Below, in pieces: positions 8,723 to 17,794 of a stretch of DNA of 64,000 nucleotides. The stretch comes from Streptomyces caelestis (GTDB taxonomy: Bacteria; Actinomycetota; Actinomycetes; Streptomycetales; Streptomycetaceae). The stretch spans positions 25,369-89,368 of the forward strand of contig NZ_LGCN01000197.1 in assembly GCF_001279005.1 (NCBI RefSeq), given 5' to 3'. A program made the position numbers and the translations under genes. The notes below the pieces were generated by a model. It had not been told where the DNA came from, searched no databases, and saw only the letters and a list, made by a program, of their open reading frames with translations. Every line of letters starts with the position of its first letter. Position 1 is the first letter of the stretch.

Positions 8723-8778
8723 CGCCGGGGAGGGGCTTCGTCCGGTTAAGGATCTCCGAGGCGGGGCAGGATTCTCGA

Positions 8779-8808
8779 TTCGTTTTTCCGGGTGTGCTGA
8801 CGTAGACT
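8779..8808 (+). promoter_or_regulatory. Putative infA promoter
   Basis: TAGACT at 8803-8808 is a good -10, with a TTCGTT-like -35 at 8779-8784 and an 18-nt spacer. It would give a leader of about 85 nt before infA. It sits just after the map relic, suggesting infA-rpmJ-rpsM-rpsK-rpoA starts a new transcription unit here. The assignment is by eye only. Confidence 0.4.
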
Positions 8809-8900
8809 GACTCGTCGGCTCTCGTGCACCCGCATGTCCGCATGTACTACACACGGTGCACGCCAGAGTCGATCAAGGTAGTCGATTCGAAGGGCGAAGC

Positions 8901-9122
8901 GTGGCCAAGAAGCAAGGTGCCATCGAGATCGAGGGCACTGTCGTCGAGTCTCTTCCGAACGCCATGTTCAGGGTCGAGCTCCAGAACGGCCACCAGGTCC
9001 TGGCACACATCAGCGGCAAGATGCGTATGCACTACATCCGCATCCTCCCTGACGACCGGGTCGTGGTGGAGCTCTCTCCGTACGACCTGACGCGTGGCCG
9101 GATCGTCTACCGGTACAAGTAG
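8901..9122 (+). CDS. infA: Translation initiation factor IF-1
   Basis: The 73-residue product is a textbook IF-1: [20 protein letters not shown], the OB-fold centre [20 protein letters not shown], and the end [14 protein letters not shown]-1 occupies the 30S A site during initiation. The frame is open upstream, and GTG at 8901 is selected because it yields the canonical N-terminus and follows a GAAGGG-like ribosome site. rpmJ follows after 59 nt, the usual order infA-rpmJ-rpsM-rpsK-rpoA. Confidence 0.97.
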   Translation: MAKKQGAIEIEGTVVESLPNAMFRVELQNGHQVLAHISGKMRMHYIRILPDDRVVVELSPYDLTRGRIVYRYK

Positions 9123-9181
9123 ATCTTGCCCGCTCCCCGGCCCGCCGGGGTGATGGCACTGACCCGGAGAACCTCACACCC

Positions 9182-9295
9182 ATGAAGGTCAAGCCGAGCG
9201 TCAAGAAGATCTGCGACAAGTGCAGGGTGATCCGCCGTCACGGCCGGGTCATGGTCATCTGCGAGAACCCGCGCCACAAGCAGCGCCAGGGCTGA
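9182..9295 (+). CDS. rpmJ: 50S ribosomal protein L36
   Basis: This 37-residue ORF encodes [20 protein letters not shown] through NPRHKQRQG. The ligands C11, C14, C27 and H32 give the zinc-ribbon (C+) type of L36. Zur-controlled zinc-free paralogues exist in many actinobacteria, and this is the zinc-dependent one. The ATG at 9182 follows GGAG at 9167-9170. The protein stabilises 23S rRNA in the 50S subunit. It lies between infA and rpsM as expected. Confidence 0.96.
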   Translation: MKVKPSVKKICDKCRVIRRHGRVMVICENPRHKQRQG

Positions 9296-9487
9296 CCGCA
9301 GCACGATCGACCCTCTGCGACTTCCGCAGAAATTCGCGCGACGCGAGCAGTACACGTTCATACGCAGGTCCCGAGCCGCACGGCTCGACACCCCCGGCTC
9401 GGAGGCCGGGGACCTGGTCCGTACCTGGTACGGCGGGCTGGGATCCGGTCCTGCGGAAGACCTCCGACAATCAACTGGAGCCATTGA

Positions 9488-9868
9488 ATGGCACGCGTTT
9501 CCGGTGTTGACATCCCGCGCGAAAAGCGCGTGGAGATCGCCCTCACCTACGTGTTCGGCATCGGCCGGACCCTTTCGCAGCAGACGCTGGCCGCCACCGG
9601 CGTCGACCCGAACACCCGCGTTCGCGACCTCTCCGAGGAGCAGCTCGTCGCGATCCGCGAGTACGTCGACAACAACATCAAGACCGAGGGTGACCTCCGT
9701 CGCGAGGTCCAGGCCGACATCCGCCGCAAGGTCGAGATCGGCACCTACCAGGGTCTGCGTCACCGTCGCGGCCTGCCCGTCCGCGGTCAGCGCACCAGCA
9801 CCAACGCGCGTACCCGCAAGGGCCCGCGTCGCGCCATCGCCGGCAAGAAGAAGCCGGGCAAGAAGTAG
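9488..9868 (+). CDS. rpsM: 30S ribosomal protein S13
   Basis: The 126-residue S13 begins [21 protein letters not shown]. It contains the helix-turn-helix-like stretch [21 protein letters not shown] and the signature [24 protein letters not shown] near the C-terminus. It ends in a lysine-rich tail that reaches the P-site tRNA. S13 forms subunit bridges B1a and B1b. ATG at 9488 is preceded by TGGAG. A 192-nt spacer with a small CCCCGGC/GCCGGGG hairpin near 9391-9410 separates it from rpmJ. Confidence 0.97.
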   Translation: MARVSGVDIPREKRVEIALTYVFGIGRTLSQQTLAATGVDPNTRVRDLSEEQLVAIREYVDNNIKTEGDLRREVQADIRRKVEIGTYQGLRHRRGLPVRGQRTSTNARTRKGPRRAIAGKKKPGKK

Positions 9869-9932
9869 TCCGCAGCGGACCTCTGTCCACGGTCTTCGCT
9901 GTAGGACCGACCACCTCCCGTAGGAGAACGAC

Positions 9933-10337
9933 ATGCCCCCCAAGGGTCGTCAGGGCGCTGCCAAGAAGGTGCGCCGCAAGGAAAAGAAGAACGTCGCTCA
10001 CGGCCACGCGCACATCAAGAGCACGTTCAACAACACGATCGTGTCGATCACGGACCCGTCCGGCAACGTGATCTCCTGGGCCTCCGCCGGCCACGTCGGC
10101 TTCAAGGGCTCCCGGAAGTCCACGCCGTTCGCCGCGCAGATGGCCGCCGAGTCGGCTGCCCGCCGCGCTCAGGAGCACGGCATGCGCAAGGTCGACGTGT
10201 TCGTCAAGGGCCCGGGCTCCGGTCGTGAGACCGCGATCCGCTCCCTGCAGGCCACGGGCCTCGAGGTCGGCTCCATCCAGGACGTCACCCCGACCCCGCA
10301 CAACGGCTGCCGTCCGCCGAAGCGCCGCCGCGTCTGA
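9933..10337 (+). CDS. rpsK: 30S ribosomal protein S11
   Basis: The 134-residue S11 has a basic N-terminus (residues 1-20) and the core [21 protein letters not shown]. It ends [18 protein letters not shown], the conserved C-terminus. S11 lies on the 30S platform near the anti-Shine-Dalgarno region. The ATG follows TAGGAG. In many bacteria rpsD comes next, but here rpoA follows directly, as in Streptomyces where rpsD is elsewhere. A short duplicate of its 3' end lies about 100 nt downstream. Confidence 0.97.
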   Translation: MPPKGRQGAAKKVRRKEKKNVAHGHAHIKSTFNNTIVSITDPSGNVISWASAGHVGFKGSRKSTPFAAQMAAESAARRAQEHGMRKVDVFVKGPGSGRETAIRSLQATGLEVGSIQDVTPTPHNGCRPPKRRRV

Positions 10338-10401
10338 CGCGACGGTTCGGCCGGTCGGCTCCCTGCTGGGGGTGCGGGGTCGTCCCCCGCGGTGCCGCAG
10401 C

Positions 10402-10433
10402 ACGGCTGCCGTCCGTCGAAGCGCCGCCGCGTC
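10402..10433 (+). repeat. Duplicate of the rpsK 3' end
   Basis: The 32 nt at 10402-10433 match 10303-10334 inside rpsK with one difference (T for C). The copy encodes the same [15 protein letters not shown] alternative frame and the PKRRR frame of S11. The offset is 99 nt. Between the copies is G/C-rich spacer. It is a second case, after map, of a gene tail duplicated into the following intergenic region. Confidence 0.85.
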
Positions 10434-10466
10434 CAAGACGCCGGCCGCTTCGTTCGGCTTCGGGTT

Positions 10467-10500
10467 CGGGCGGTACGGCTCGCAAGGGCCGTGCCGCCCG
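10467..10500 (+). terminator. 13-bp hairpin in the rpsK-rpoA spacer
   Basis: CGGGCGGTACGGC (10467-10479) pairs with GCCGTGCCGCCCG (10488-10500) with one G-U pair and an 8-nt loop. No T-tract follows. It lies 90 nt before the rpoA start and could attenuate or punctuate the transcript between S11 and RpoA. Confidence 0.5.
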
Positions 10501-10590
10501 TACCCTTGTAGTACCCGCACTTTTCACCGGGTGCGGTTTCCGTCGGGCGTCAAATAGCGGGTGCCCACGAAAGAAGGATCTGATCACCAC

Positions 10591-11613
10591 ATGCTGATCG
10601 CTCAGCGTCCCTCGTTGACCGAAGAGGTCGTCGACGAATTCCGCTCCCGGTTCGTGATCGAGCCGCTGGAGCCGGGCTTCGGCTACACCCTCGGCAACTC
10701 CCTCCGCCGTACCCTCCTGTCGTCGATCCCCGGTGCCGCCGTCACCAGCATCCGCATCGACGGCGTCCTGCACGAGTTCACCACCGTGCCGGGCGTCAAG
10801 GAGGACGTCACCGACCTGATCCTCAACATCAAGCAGCTGGTCGTCTCCTCGGAGCACGACGAGCCGGTCGTGATGTACCTGCGCAAGCAGGGCCCGGGTC
10901 TGGTCACCGCCGCCGACATCGCGCCGCCGGCCGGTGTCGAGGTGCACAACCCCGACCTCGTCCTCGCCACGCTCAACGGCAAGGGCAAGCTGGAGATGGA
11001 GCTGACCGTCGAGCGCGGTCGCGGCTACGTCTCCGCCGTGCAGAACAAGCAGGTGGGTCAGGAGATCGGGCGCATCCCGGTCGACTCGATCTACTCGCCG
11101 GTCCTCAAGGTCACCTACAAGGTCGAGGCGACCCGTGTCGAGCAGCGCACCGACTTCGACAAGCTGATCGTCGACGTCGAGACCAAGCAGGCCATGCGTC
11201 CGCGCGACGCCATGGCGTCGGCCGGCAAGACCCTGGTCGAGCTGTTCGGTCTGGCCCGCGAGCTCAACATCGACGCCGAGGGCATCGACATGGGCCCGTC
11301 CCCCACGGACGCCGCCCTCGCCGCCGACCTGGCGCTGCCGATCGAGGAGCTGGAGCTCACCGTTCGGTCGTACAACTGCCTCAAGCGTGAGGGCATCCAC
11401 TCCGTGGGTGAGCTCGTCGCCCGCTCCGAGGCGGACCTGCTCGACATCCGCAACTTCGGTGCGAAGTCCATCGACGAGGTCAAGGCCAAGCTGGCCGGCA
11501 TGGGCCTCGCGCTGAAGGACTCGCCCCCCGGGTTCGACCCGACCGCTGCGGCGGACGCGTTCGGTGCGGACGACGACGCGGACGCGGGCTTCGTCGAGAC
11601 CGAGCAGTACTGA
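10591..11613 (+). CDS. rpoA: RNA polymerase alpha subunit
   Basis: The 340-residue product has the N-terminal assembly domain, with [24 protein letters not shown] at about 20-43. The C-terminal domain (about 245-315) contains [22 protein letters not shown] and the motif [15 protein letters not shown]. It ends in an acidic tail ([14 protein letters not shown]). The alpha dimer nucleates core assembly, and its C-terminal domain contacts UP elements and activators. ATG at 10591 with AGAAGGA upstream is preferred over an in-frame GTG at 10561. It matches the usual Streptomyces length. Confidence 0.97.
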   Translation: MLIAQRPSLTEEVVDEFRSRFVIEPLEPGFGYTLGNSLRRTLLSSIPGAAVTSIRIDGVLHEFTTVPGVKEDVTDLILNIKQLVVSSEHDEPVVMYLRKQGPGLVTAADIAPPAGVEVHNPDLVLATLNGKGKLEMELTVERGRGYVSAVQNKQVGQEIGRIPVDSIYSPVLKVTYKVEATRVEQRTDFDKLIVDVETKQAMRPRDAMASAGKTLVELFGLARELNIDAEGIDMGPSPTDAALAADLALPIEELELTVRSYNCLKREGIHSVGELVARSEADLLDIRNFGAKSIDEVKAKLAGMGLALKDSPPGFDPTAAADAFGADDDADAGFVETEQY

Positions 11614-11660
11614 GGGCTCGGGACCTTCGGTCCGTACTCGGCTGCCGGTCGGCTGTGGCC

Positions 11661-11692
11661 GGTCGCGCAGTTCCCCGCGCCCCTCTGGGGCG
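11661..11692 (+). repeat. Streptomyces-type intergenic repeat
   Basis: The segment GGTCGCGCAGTTCCCC followed by GCGCCCCTCTGGGGCG is a short G/C-rich element of a kind I recognise as very common between genes in Streptomyces genomes. Its right half is a small GCCCC/GGGGC hairpin. It lies between rpoA and rplQ. No coding function is apparent. Confidence 0.6.
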
Positions 11693-11803
11693 CGGACCCT
11701 CCGGGCGTCAGAAATGGCGCCCGGATCTCCGACGGGCGACCGCCCGCTCGGATACTGACCCCGGTACCTGATACGGCCGGGGCAGACACCTAGGAGAGAC
11801 ACC

Positions 11804-12304
11804 ATGCCGAGGCCCACCAAGGGCGCCCGTATGGGCGGCAGCGCCGCGCACGAGAAGCTGCTCCTCGCGAACCTCGCGAAGGCGCTGTTCGAGCACGGCC
11901 GTATCACCACCACCGAGGCGAAGGCGCGCAAGCTGCGTCCGTACGCCGAGCGTCTGGTCACCAAGGCGAAGAAGGGCGACCTTCACAACCGCCGTCAGGT
12001 GCTCCAGGTCATCACGGACAAGAGCATCGTCCACACGCTCTTCACCGAGATCGGCCCGCGGTACGAGAACCGTCCCGGTGGCTACACCCGCATCACCAAG
12101 ATCGGTAACCGCCGTGGCGACAACGCGCCCATGGCCGTCATCGAGCTGGTCGAGGCGCTGACGGTGGCGCAGGAGGCCACCGGCGAGGCCGAGGCCGCGA
12201 CCAAGCGTGCGGTCAAGGAAGACGCCCTCAAGAAGGACGAGGCCGTCGAGGCCAAGTCCGACGAGGCCGCCGAGGCTCCGGCCGAGGAGTCGAAGGACGC
12301 GTAA
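11804..12304 (+). CDS. rplQ: 50S ribosomal protein L17
   Basis: The 166-residue protein starts [24 protein letters not shown] and has the core [21 protein letters not shown] and [20 protein letters not shown]. This covers the whole family domain by about residue 120. The remaining 45 residues are a Glu/Ala/Lys-rich tail, common in actinobacterial L17 and probably disordered. L17 lies at the exit-tunnel rim. ATG at 11804 follows AGGAGAG. It ends the alpha cluster. Confidence 0.97.
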   Translation: MPRPTKGARMGGSAAHEKLLLANLAKALFEHGRITTTEAKARKLRPYAERLVTKAKKGDLHNRRQVLQVITDKSIVHTLFTEIGPRYENRPGGYTRITKIGNRRGDNAPMAVIELVEALTVAQEATGEAEAATKRAVKEDALKKDEAVEAKSDEAAEAPAEESKDA

Positions 12305-12339
12305 GCGTTCCGCCGGGGCTGTGTGATGGCGGCTGCGGC

Positions 12340-12409
12340 ACCGGCGAGGCTGATCGCGCCCGCGCGGCGGAGCCGCATACGAGCGACAGTCCCGCGCCCC
12401 TTGAGGGTG
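12340..12409 (+). repeat. Streptomyces-type intergenic repeat
   Basis: The stretch containing CGCGCGGCGGAGCCGCATAC and then CAGTCCCGCGCCCCTTGAGG matches the second common Streptomyces intergenic element. It shares the CCCGCGCCCCT core with 11661-11692. It lies between rplQ and the terminator at 12413. Confidence 0.5.
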
Positions 12410-12412
12410 TTG

Positions 12413-12448
12413 GCGGGTCCGTTCCTTTTCAGGAGCGGGCCCGCTTTC
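12413..12448 (+). terminator. Terminator after rplQ
   Basis: GCGGGTCCGTTCC (12413-12425), loop TTTTCA, and GGAGCGGGCCCGC (12432-12444) form a 13-bp stem with G-U pairs, followed by TTTC. It is a plausible end of the alpha-operon transcript. truA starts 22 nt later, so truA could be expressed by read-through. Confidence 0.6.
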
Positions 12449-12470
12449 GTGTGTCTGAGAGGATCTGTAC

Positions 12471-13328
12471 GTGAGTGACGAAGTGCAGCCAGGGTGCGTG
12501 CGGGTCCGGTTGGACCTTTCCTATGACGGGACCGAATTCTCCGGGTGGGCCAAACAGGCCGGCGGGCGGCGGACCGTGCAGGGGGAGATCGAGGACGCCC
12601 TGCGGACCGTGACGCGGTCCGGGGGGACGACGTACGAGCTGACCGTGGCGGGGCGGACCGACGCCGGTGTGCACGCGCGGGGTCAGGTCGCGCACGTGGA
12701 CCTGCCCCGCGAGGTGTGGGCCGAGCACCACACGAAGCTGCTCAAGCGGCTCGCCGGGCGGTTGCCGAGGGACGTACGGGTGTGGGCGCTCAGGGAGGCG
12801 CCCAGCGGCTTCGACGCCCGGTTCTCCGCGATCTGGCGGCGCTACGCCTACCGCGTCACCGACAACCCCGGCGGGGTGGACCCGCTGCTGCGCGGGCACG
12901 TGCTGTGGCACGACTGGCCGCTCGACGTCGACGCCATGAACGAGGCGGCCCGCGATCTGCTGGGGGAGCACGACTTCGCCGCGTACTGCAAGAAGCGGGA
13001 GGGGGCCACGACCATCCGGACCCTCCAGGAGCTGAGCCTGGTGCGCGGCGAGGACGGGATCGTCACCGCCACCGTCCGGGCCGACGCCTTCTGCCACAAC
13101 ATGGTCCGCTCGCTGATCGGCGCGCTGCTGTTCGTCGGCGACGGCCACCGTCCGCCCGACTGGCCGGGCAAGGTGCTGGCGGCGGGCGTACGGGACTCGG
13201 CCGTCCACGTCGTACGCCCGCACGGCCTGACCCTGGAGGAGGTCGGCTACCCGGCCGACGAACTCCTCGCCGCCCGCAGCAAGGAGGCCCGCAACAAGCG
13301 GTCGCTCCCGACGGCCGGCTGCTGCTGA
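12471..13328 (+). CDS. truA: tRNA pseudouridine(38-40) synthase
   Basis: The 285-residue enzyme converts U38-U40 of the tRNA anticodon arm to pseudouridine. The catalytic Asp lies in [17 protein letters not shown] at about residues 60-76. [11 protein letters not shown] and the C-terminal [14 protein letters not shown] are further family motifs. GTG at 12471 is preceded by GAGAGGA. It follows rplQ as in most actinobacteria. The C-terminus ([18 protein letters not shown]) is slightly extended. Confidence 0.95.
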   Translation: MSDEVQPGCVRVRLDLSYDGTEFSGWAKQAGGRRTVQGEIEDALRTVTRSGGTTYELTVAGRTDAGVHARGQVAHVDLPREVWAEHHTKLLKRLAGRLPRDVRVWALREAPSGFDARFSAIWRRYAYRVTDNPGGVDPLLRGHVLWHDWPLDVDAMNEAARDLLGEHDFAAYCKKREGATTIRTLQELSLVRGEDGIVTATVRADAFCHNMVRSLIGALLFVGDGHRPPDWPGKVLAAGVRDSAVHVVRPHGLTLEEVGYPADELLAARSKEARNKRSLPTAGCC

Positions 13329-13342
13329 ACCGGGGCGGGCCG

Positions 13343-13462
13343 CTCAGTCCTCCGCCCAGGCGGTGAGCAGGCCGCTCACGGCAGCCGCGGGCTCGTCGGC
13401 GGACTGGGCCCGGGTCATGCCCGAGGCCTGGAAGAAGGGCGTCGAGAACAGGCCGGCGCGGT
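13343..13462 (-). pseudogene. Remnant of an unidentified gene C-terminus
   Basis: Read on the minus strand, this piece gives a continuous peptide with the sense STPFFQASGMTRAQSADEP through GLLTAWAED and a TGA at 13343-13345. It then runs without a break into sequence that belongs to another gene on the plus strand. It looks like a protein C-terminus cut at the junction near 13450. I do not recognise the family. The plus-strand frame across the same bases is the artificial N-terminus of the next feature. Confidence 0.4.
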
Positions 13463-13965
13463 CCGTGCCGCTGCTGTGGGCGTACACGCCGCTGCTCGCC
13501 TTCACGGTCGCCCACTACCTGGTGTCGCTCCGGGTGAACGGCTTCACCCGTGACTTCGACATCGCGCAGGCGGACTGGCGGTTCGCCCTCTGGCCCGACT
13601 CCTCGAAGACGGTCCGGATCATCGAGCCCCACGTGAACTCCCGCGGCCGCTACCTCGGTTCCACGCCCGAGGCGCCCCTCTACTCCTTCCGTGAGAAGAC
13701 CACGCACCGCCAGTGGCAGAGCGTCTTCGGCATGGAGTACACGGACGGGAAGGGCGAGTACTCCGCCGGGGACGCCGCCTACCGGGCGGCGCTGCGCGAC
13801 GGCGCGTTCGACCTGATCGTCCTCGACGGGCTCACCGACCCCCGGGTGGACGACGTCATCGCGGGCGCGGTCAGGGGCAATCCGCACTACCGGCTCCTGG
13901 CGAACCTGCCGTTCCGCAACTCCGCCGGCACCGGCGAGTACCGCATCCGGGTCAAGACCTCGTGA
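13363..13965 (+). pseudogene. Truncated membrane glycosyltransferase-like fragment
   Basis: The 200-codon frame from GTG 13363 seems a hybrid. The first ~25 codons overlap an antisense remnant. From about 13441 it reads like the C-terminal end of a large PMT/GT39-type membrane protein, with one hydrophobic helix (LLWAYTPLLAFTVAHYLV). An extracellular tail follows with AYRAALRDGAFDLIVLDGL and RIRVKTS. The many N-terminal membrane helices and catalytic loop of that family are absent, so it should be inactive. The family call is inferred from tail features, not catalytic motifs. It follows truA by 34 nt. Confidence 0.5.
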
Positions 13966-14100
13966 GCGGGGGCCGCTCCCGCGTCGGGAAGGGCCGTACG
14001 CACGCGGCTCACCGCCACCGCGGTCGTCCGGGCGCCGCGGTGTCCGCCGAAGGCGACGCTCCGGCCGCGTCCGGGGCGCGGACGGACGGGCCGGCGGCGG

Positions 14101-14988
14101 TTACTCGTTCGCCGCCGCCGACGCCTGGGCCACGCCCCGGCGGCGGATCTGGCGGAACGTGAACTCCTGCAGGTCGTCGCCGGTGGTGAAGACGGCCGTG
14201 TCCTTCGTCGTCACGTCCTTGCCGGCGGTGAAGCCGGCGATGGTGAAGTAGGCGTAGCGGCCGTAGGAGTTGGTGGTGGAGCGGCAGACCGCGCCGGAGC
14301 AGAAGTCCTTGACGCCGCCGCCCGACAGCGACTTGACGATGCTCTTCTCGTCGGCCTGCTGCTTGGCCTTCGTCGCCCGGGCCTCGGTGTCGAAGACGGC
14401 CACGCCGACCGTCACCGCCATGTCGTCCTTGGTGTACGTGACCCGGATCAGACGGGTGCAGCCGTTGTCGTCCAGGACCTTCGGGAGCGTGGACTTCGCG
14501 GCCGAGGCGCAGTTCCCGGTGTCCGCCGTCGGGCCCTTCTTGTACACCGTCTCACCCATGGTCAGCTGGGTGCCGGGGAAGAGGACGTCGGGGCTCAGCG
14601 GGGCCTTGTCCTTCTTCGCGCTGGCGATGAAGTCCATCGGGTCCAGCGGCGGCGGGGCGCTCGTCGGGGCGAACGACGGGGCCGTGCCCGTGGGGCTCGG
14701 GACGGCGATGTCGGAGCCCCCGGGCAGCTGGGAGGAGGTGCCCGGCGAGGCCTCGTCGCCGCCGTCGGACGAGACGACGGCGACCGCCACGGCCGTGCCC
14801 ACCGCGATGGCGGCGAGCGCCCCGCCGCCGATGAACAGCAGCCGGCGCCGCTTGGCGCGGGCCTCGGAGGCGTCGGCGAGCGCGGCCCAGTCGGGTGACT
14901 GGCCGGAGCCGCCGCCGCTCCAGGGCTGCTGGGAATTCGGTTTCCAGGGATCCCACTGCGGCTGAGGTCCCCCCTGCCCAAGACTCAT
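14101..14988 (-). CDS. Membrane-anchored protein of unknown function
   Basis: The 295-residue product has a Gln/Pro/Gly-rich cytoplasmic N-terminus. One membrane helix follows (LLFIGGGALAAIAVGTAVAV at about residues 50-70), then a Ser/Pro/Thr linker and an extracytoplasmic domain from about residue 120 with four Cys (NCASA, NGCTR, DFCSGAVC) that could pair. A start at 14997 or 15033 is also possible because no clear Shine-Dalgarno marks 14988. I do not recognise the domain. It is divergent from the GT87-like gene at 15063 and may share its promoter region. Confidence 0.75.
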   Translation of the reverse strand: MSLGQGGPQPQWDPWKPNSQQPWSGGGSGQSPDWAALADASEARAKRRRLLFIGGGALAAIAVGTAVAVAVVSSDGGDEASPGTSSQLPGGSDIAVPSPTGTAPSFAPTSAPPPLDPMDFIASAKKDKAPLSPDVLFPGTQLTMGETVYKKGPTADTGNCASAAKSTLPKVLDDNGCTRLIRVTYTKDDMAVTVGVAVFDTEARATKAKQQADEKSIVKSLSGGGVKDFCSGAVCRSTTNSYGRYAYFTIAGFTAGKDVTTKDTAVFTTGDDLQEFTFRQIRRRGVAQASAAANE

Positions 14989-15062
14989 GGGGCGCATCTT
15001 AGACGGGGCCCGGGGCGTGCTGGTCCGCCTCAACGGGGCCCGCGGGCCTTAGCGTTGCCGCC

Positions 15063-16259
15063 ATGACGACGGGCAAAAGCGACATCTCCGGGTGGTTGGT
15101 GCGCTCCGCGAGCGGGCCCCTGTGGACCGGACTCGCGGCGGTGCTGGGGGCGCTGGCGGTGCACACGGTGCTGGTGACCTCGGGCGGAGGGATGGACAAC
15201 GCGATCGTCGTGGACGCCGGGCGGACCTGGCTGGCCGGTGGTTCGCCCTATGACGACCGGCGCTTCCTCTATTTTCCGAGCGCGGTCGTGGCCGCCGCCC
15301 CACAGGCGCTGCTGCCGCGGTCCGTGCTCGACGTGGTCGTACCGGTGGCGGCGGTCCTCGCCCTCGTGCTGGGCTGGGCCTGCGCCCTGCGGCTGCACCG
15401 GGTGCCGTTGCGCAGCAGGCTCGCCGTCCTCGGGCTGCTGGGCCTCGCGGCCGGCTTCGCGCCGTTCGGGCAGCTGGTGCGGCTGGGCAACTGGACGGTG
15501 ACGGCCGTGCTGGCGCTGCCGCTGTGCCTGCTGCTGGCGAGCCGGGGCCGGTGGGTCGCGGCGGGCGCGGTCATCGGGGTGGCGGTGGCGCTGAAGCCGC
15601 TGCTCGCGCCGATGGCGCTGCTGTTCCTCTTCGCGCGCCGCTGGGCGGCGCTGGCGGTGCTGGTGCTGGTCCCGGTGGTCGCCTCGGCGGTGGCGGCGCT
15701 GTTCCTGCCGGACCCCACGGGCTTCCTCACCCGCACCCTGCCGTTCCTGCTGAGCGGCCACGACGCCTTCATGCGGCTCTACGAGGCCGAGCCGGCGGCC
15801 GTGCTGCCCCGGCTCGGCGTGCCCGGGGCCGTGGCCACGGCGCTCGCGCTGCTCGCTGCCGCCGTGGGAGTGGGGTGCGCGTACCGGCGCTGGCGCGGGC
15901 CGGGTCCGGCGGAGCCGCGGCTGGCGGAGACGTCCGCGGGGCTGATGCTCTCGGCGTTCCTGGTGTCGCGCCCCTCTTACGACCACTACCTCCTGGTGGT
16001 CCTGCCGCCGCTGCTCGCCGGCCTGCCGTACGCCGGGGCGGCGGCGCGGCGGCCCTGGTTCTGGCTCGCCCTGGTGCCGCAGCTGCCGGGGGTGACCTGG
16101 CCGTGGCTGGAGTCGGGCAGGCGCCGGGCCTTCCGCGACTCCTTCACGCTGTGCGCGCTGGCGGCGACGGTCGCCCGTCACTGCGTACGGGGGACGCGGG
16201 AGGCGGCCCGCCCGGGTGGGGCGGCGGGGGAGCGGCGCACGGCCGTAGAATCGGCGTAG
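15063..16259 (+). CDS. GT87-like integral membrane glycosyltransferase
   Basis: The 398-residue protein has about nine to ten hydrophobic segments. Features shared with the DUF2029/GT87 family include an acidic first loop (NAIVVDAGRTWLAGGSPYDD at about 45-64), FLYFPSAVVAAAP, and an IGVAVALKPLLAPMALL helix. Characterised members are polyprenyl-phosphate-mannose-dependent mannosyltransferases in actinobacterial envelope synthesis. The acceptor here is unknown. The gene lies between the anchored protein and rplM, and it has about 70 nt upstream in common with the divergent neighbour. Confidence 0.75.
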   Translation: MTTGKSDISGWLVRSASGPLWTGLAAVLGALAVHTVLVTSGGGMDNAIVVDAGRTWLAGGSPYDDRRFLYFPSAVVAAAPQALLPRSVLDVVVPVAAVLALVLGWACALRLHRVPLRSRLAVLGLLGLAAGFAPFGQLVRLGNWTVTAVLALPLCLLLASRGRWVAAGAVIGVAVALKPLLAPMALLFLFARRWAALAVLVLVPVVASAVAALFLPDPTGFLTRTLPFLLSGHDAFMRLYEAEPAAVLPRLGVPGAVATALALLAAAVGVGCAYRRWRGPGPAEPRLAETSAGLMLSAFLVSRPSYDHYLLVVLPPLLAGLPYAGAAARRPWFWLALVPQLPGVTWPWLESGRRRAFRDSFTLCALAATVARHCVRGTREAARPGGAAGERRTAVESA

Positions 16260-16280
16260 CCCCTCGCGGACGGGGTCGTT

Positions 16281-16310
16281 TTGACCCGTCCGGCCGACGA
16301 TGGGTATCCT
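16281..16310 (+). promoter_or_regulatory. Promoter of rplM-rpsI
   Basis: TTGACC (16281-16286) and TATCCT (16305-16310) are separated by 18 nt and fit a housekeeping sigma (HrdB-type) promoter. Initiation near 16317 would give a leader of about 175 nt before the rplM GTG, long enough to hold an autoregulatory RNA structure. Confidence 0.6.
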
Positions 16311-16492
16311 GCATTTTCGTTGTGTGTAGTGGCTTACTCATTCTCACGTGAGGGGCCCTTACACCGGTCCACCGGGCCGATGACCAGCGACCAGCACGCG
16401 GTTTGCGTCACCGCTGTGCGGTCAGGGCTGTCGTGATCGTCTTCGGTGACCTTGTCAGGACTCATTCACTGAAGAAGCGAAGGCTACGAACC

Positions 16493-16936
16493 GTGCGTAC
16501 GTACAGCCCCAAGCCCGGCGATGTGACGCGCCAGTGGCACGTCATCGACGCTCAGGACGTCGTCCTGGGTCGTCTGGCCTCCACTGCGGCCTCCATCCTG
16601 CGCGGCAAGCACAAGCCGATCTACGCGCCCCACGTCGACACCGGTGACTTCGTCATCATCATCAACGCGGACAAGGTGCACCTCTCCGGCAACAAGCGGA
16701 CCCAGAAGATGGCGTACCGCCACTCGGGTTACCCGGGTGGTCTGCGCTCCGTCCGCTACGACGAGCTGCTCGACAAGAACCCCGAGAAGGCCATCGAGAA
16801 GGCCGTCAAGGGCATGCTCCCCAAGAACACCCTGGGCCGTCAGATGCTCTCGAAGCTGAAGGTCTACTCGGGCGACCAGCACCCGCACGCTGCCCAGCAG
16901 CCGGTGCCGTTCGAGATCACCCAGGTCGCGCAGTAA
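16493..16936 (+). CDS. rplM: 50S ribosomal protein L13
   Basis: The 147-residue L13 begins [20 protein letters not shown]. It has the motif [20 protein letters not shown] and the signature [31 protein letters not shown] stretch at about 108-135. The frame is open upstream, but GTG at 16493 gives the standard N-terminus. L13 is an early 50S assembly protein. It forms a two-gene operon with rpsI 42 nt downstream, behind the promoter at 16281. Confidence 0.96.
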   Translation: MRTYSPKPGDVTRQWHVIDAQDVVLGRLASTAASILRGKHKPIYAPHVDTGDFVIIINADKVHLSGNKRTQKMAYRHSGYPGGLRSVRYDELLDKNPEKAIEKAVKGMLPKNTLGRQMLSKLKVYSGDQHPHAAQQPVPFEITQVAQ

Positions 16937-16978
16937 GTCCGGCCACCCCCTAAGACTGAAGAGAATCTGAGGAGAATC

Positions 16979-17491
16979 GTGGCCGAGACCACTGCCGAGC
17001 AGCCGCTCGAAGAGCTTGACATCGACAGCTACACCACCGAGTCCGAGGTGCCCGTCGAGGGCGAGTACACCTCGGAGTCCATGGCCTCCCGCTTCGGCGA
17101 GCCCCAGCCGGCCGCCGGCCTGGGCCGTCGCAAGAACGCCATCGCCCGCGTCCGGATCGTCCCGGGCTCCGGCAAGTGGAAGATCAACGGTCGCACCCTC
17201 GAGGACTACTTCCCGAACAAGGTGCACCAGCAGGAAGTCAACGAGCCCTTCAAGGTGCTCGAGCTCGAAGGCCGCTACGACGTCATCGCCCGCATCGCGG
17301 GTGGCGGTGTCTCCGGTCAGGCCGGTGCGCTCCGTCTCGGTGTCGCCCGTGCGCTGAACGAGGCGGACGTCGACAACAACCGCGGCCCGCTGAAGAAGGC
17401 CGGCTTCCTCAAGCGCGACGACCGTGCGGTCGAGCGCAAGAAGGCCGGTCTGAAGAAGGCCCGTAAGGCCCCGCAGTACAGCAAGCGCTGA
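16979..17491 (+). CDS. rpsI: 30S ribosomal protein S9
   Basis: The 170-residue S9 has about 40 acidic N-terminal residues ([19 protein letters not shown]), an extension usual in actinobacteria. The conserved core [18 protein letters not shown] follows, and it ends APQYSKR, the tail whose last Arg contacts P-site tRNA. GTG at 16979 follows GGAGAA. A strong terminator with a T-run lies 25 nt after the stop, so rplM-rpsI appears to be a closed transcription unit. Confidence 0.97.
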   Translation: MAETTAEQPLEELDIDSYTTESEVPVEGEYTSESMASRFGEPQPAAGLGRRKNAIARVRIVPGSGKWKINGRTLEDYFPNKVHQQEVNEPFKVLELEGRYDVIARIAGGGVSGQAGALRLGVARALNEADVDNNRGPLKKAGFLKRDDRAVERKKAGLKKARKAPQYSKR

Positions 17492-17515
17492 TCTCGCAGG
17501 CGCTCGCGCGTACTC

Positions 17516-17564
17516 CGAACGCCCCGGCGGCACGCCACAGTGCTGTCGGGGCGTTCGTTTATTC
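17516..17564 (+). terminator. Rho-independent terminator after rpsI
   Basis: CGAACGCCCCG (17516-17526) pairs perfectly with CGGGGCGTTCG (17547-17557) and is followed by TTTATT. The loop of 20 nt can itself fold. The location right after rpsI and the T-run make this a convincing terminator. Confidence 0.85.
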
Positions 17565-17794
17565 ACTGCTGTGGGCGTATAACGGCACAAGGCCCTCAAA
17601 GGCTCATGTGATCGGATGGTCGGATATCGTCGCTGGGGCGTATGTCCGCGGATGCGGAGCCGCACGCGCGTCGCGACCGTCGAACACCTCACCAGCACCG
17701 TCAGCGGCGCGACCGTCGACCGCGCGGACGGGCCCGGCGCCCCGGCACGGCCTCGGCGACGGCTTTCGATACTGACGCACCCTCAGGAGGACAA

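Noticed and set aside
8498..8810. Two small ORFs after map
   Set aside because: They lie in the decayed map copy and have no ribosome sites.
10285..11964. Long open frame antisense to rpoA
   Set aside because: It lies over a conserved gene, has no family features and reflects third-position G/C bias.
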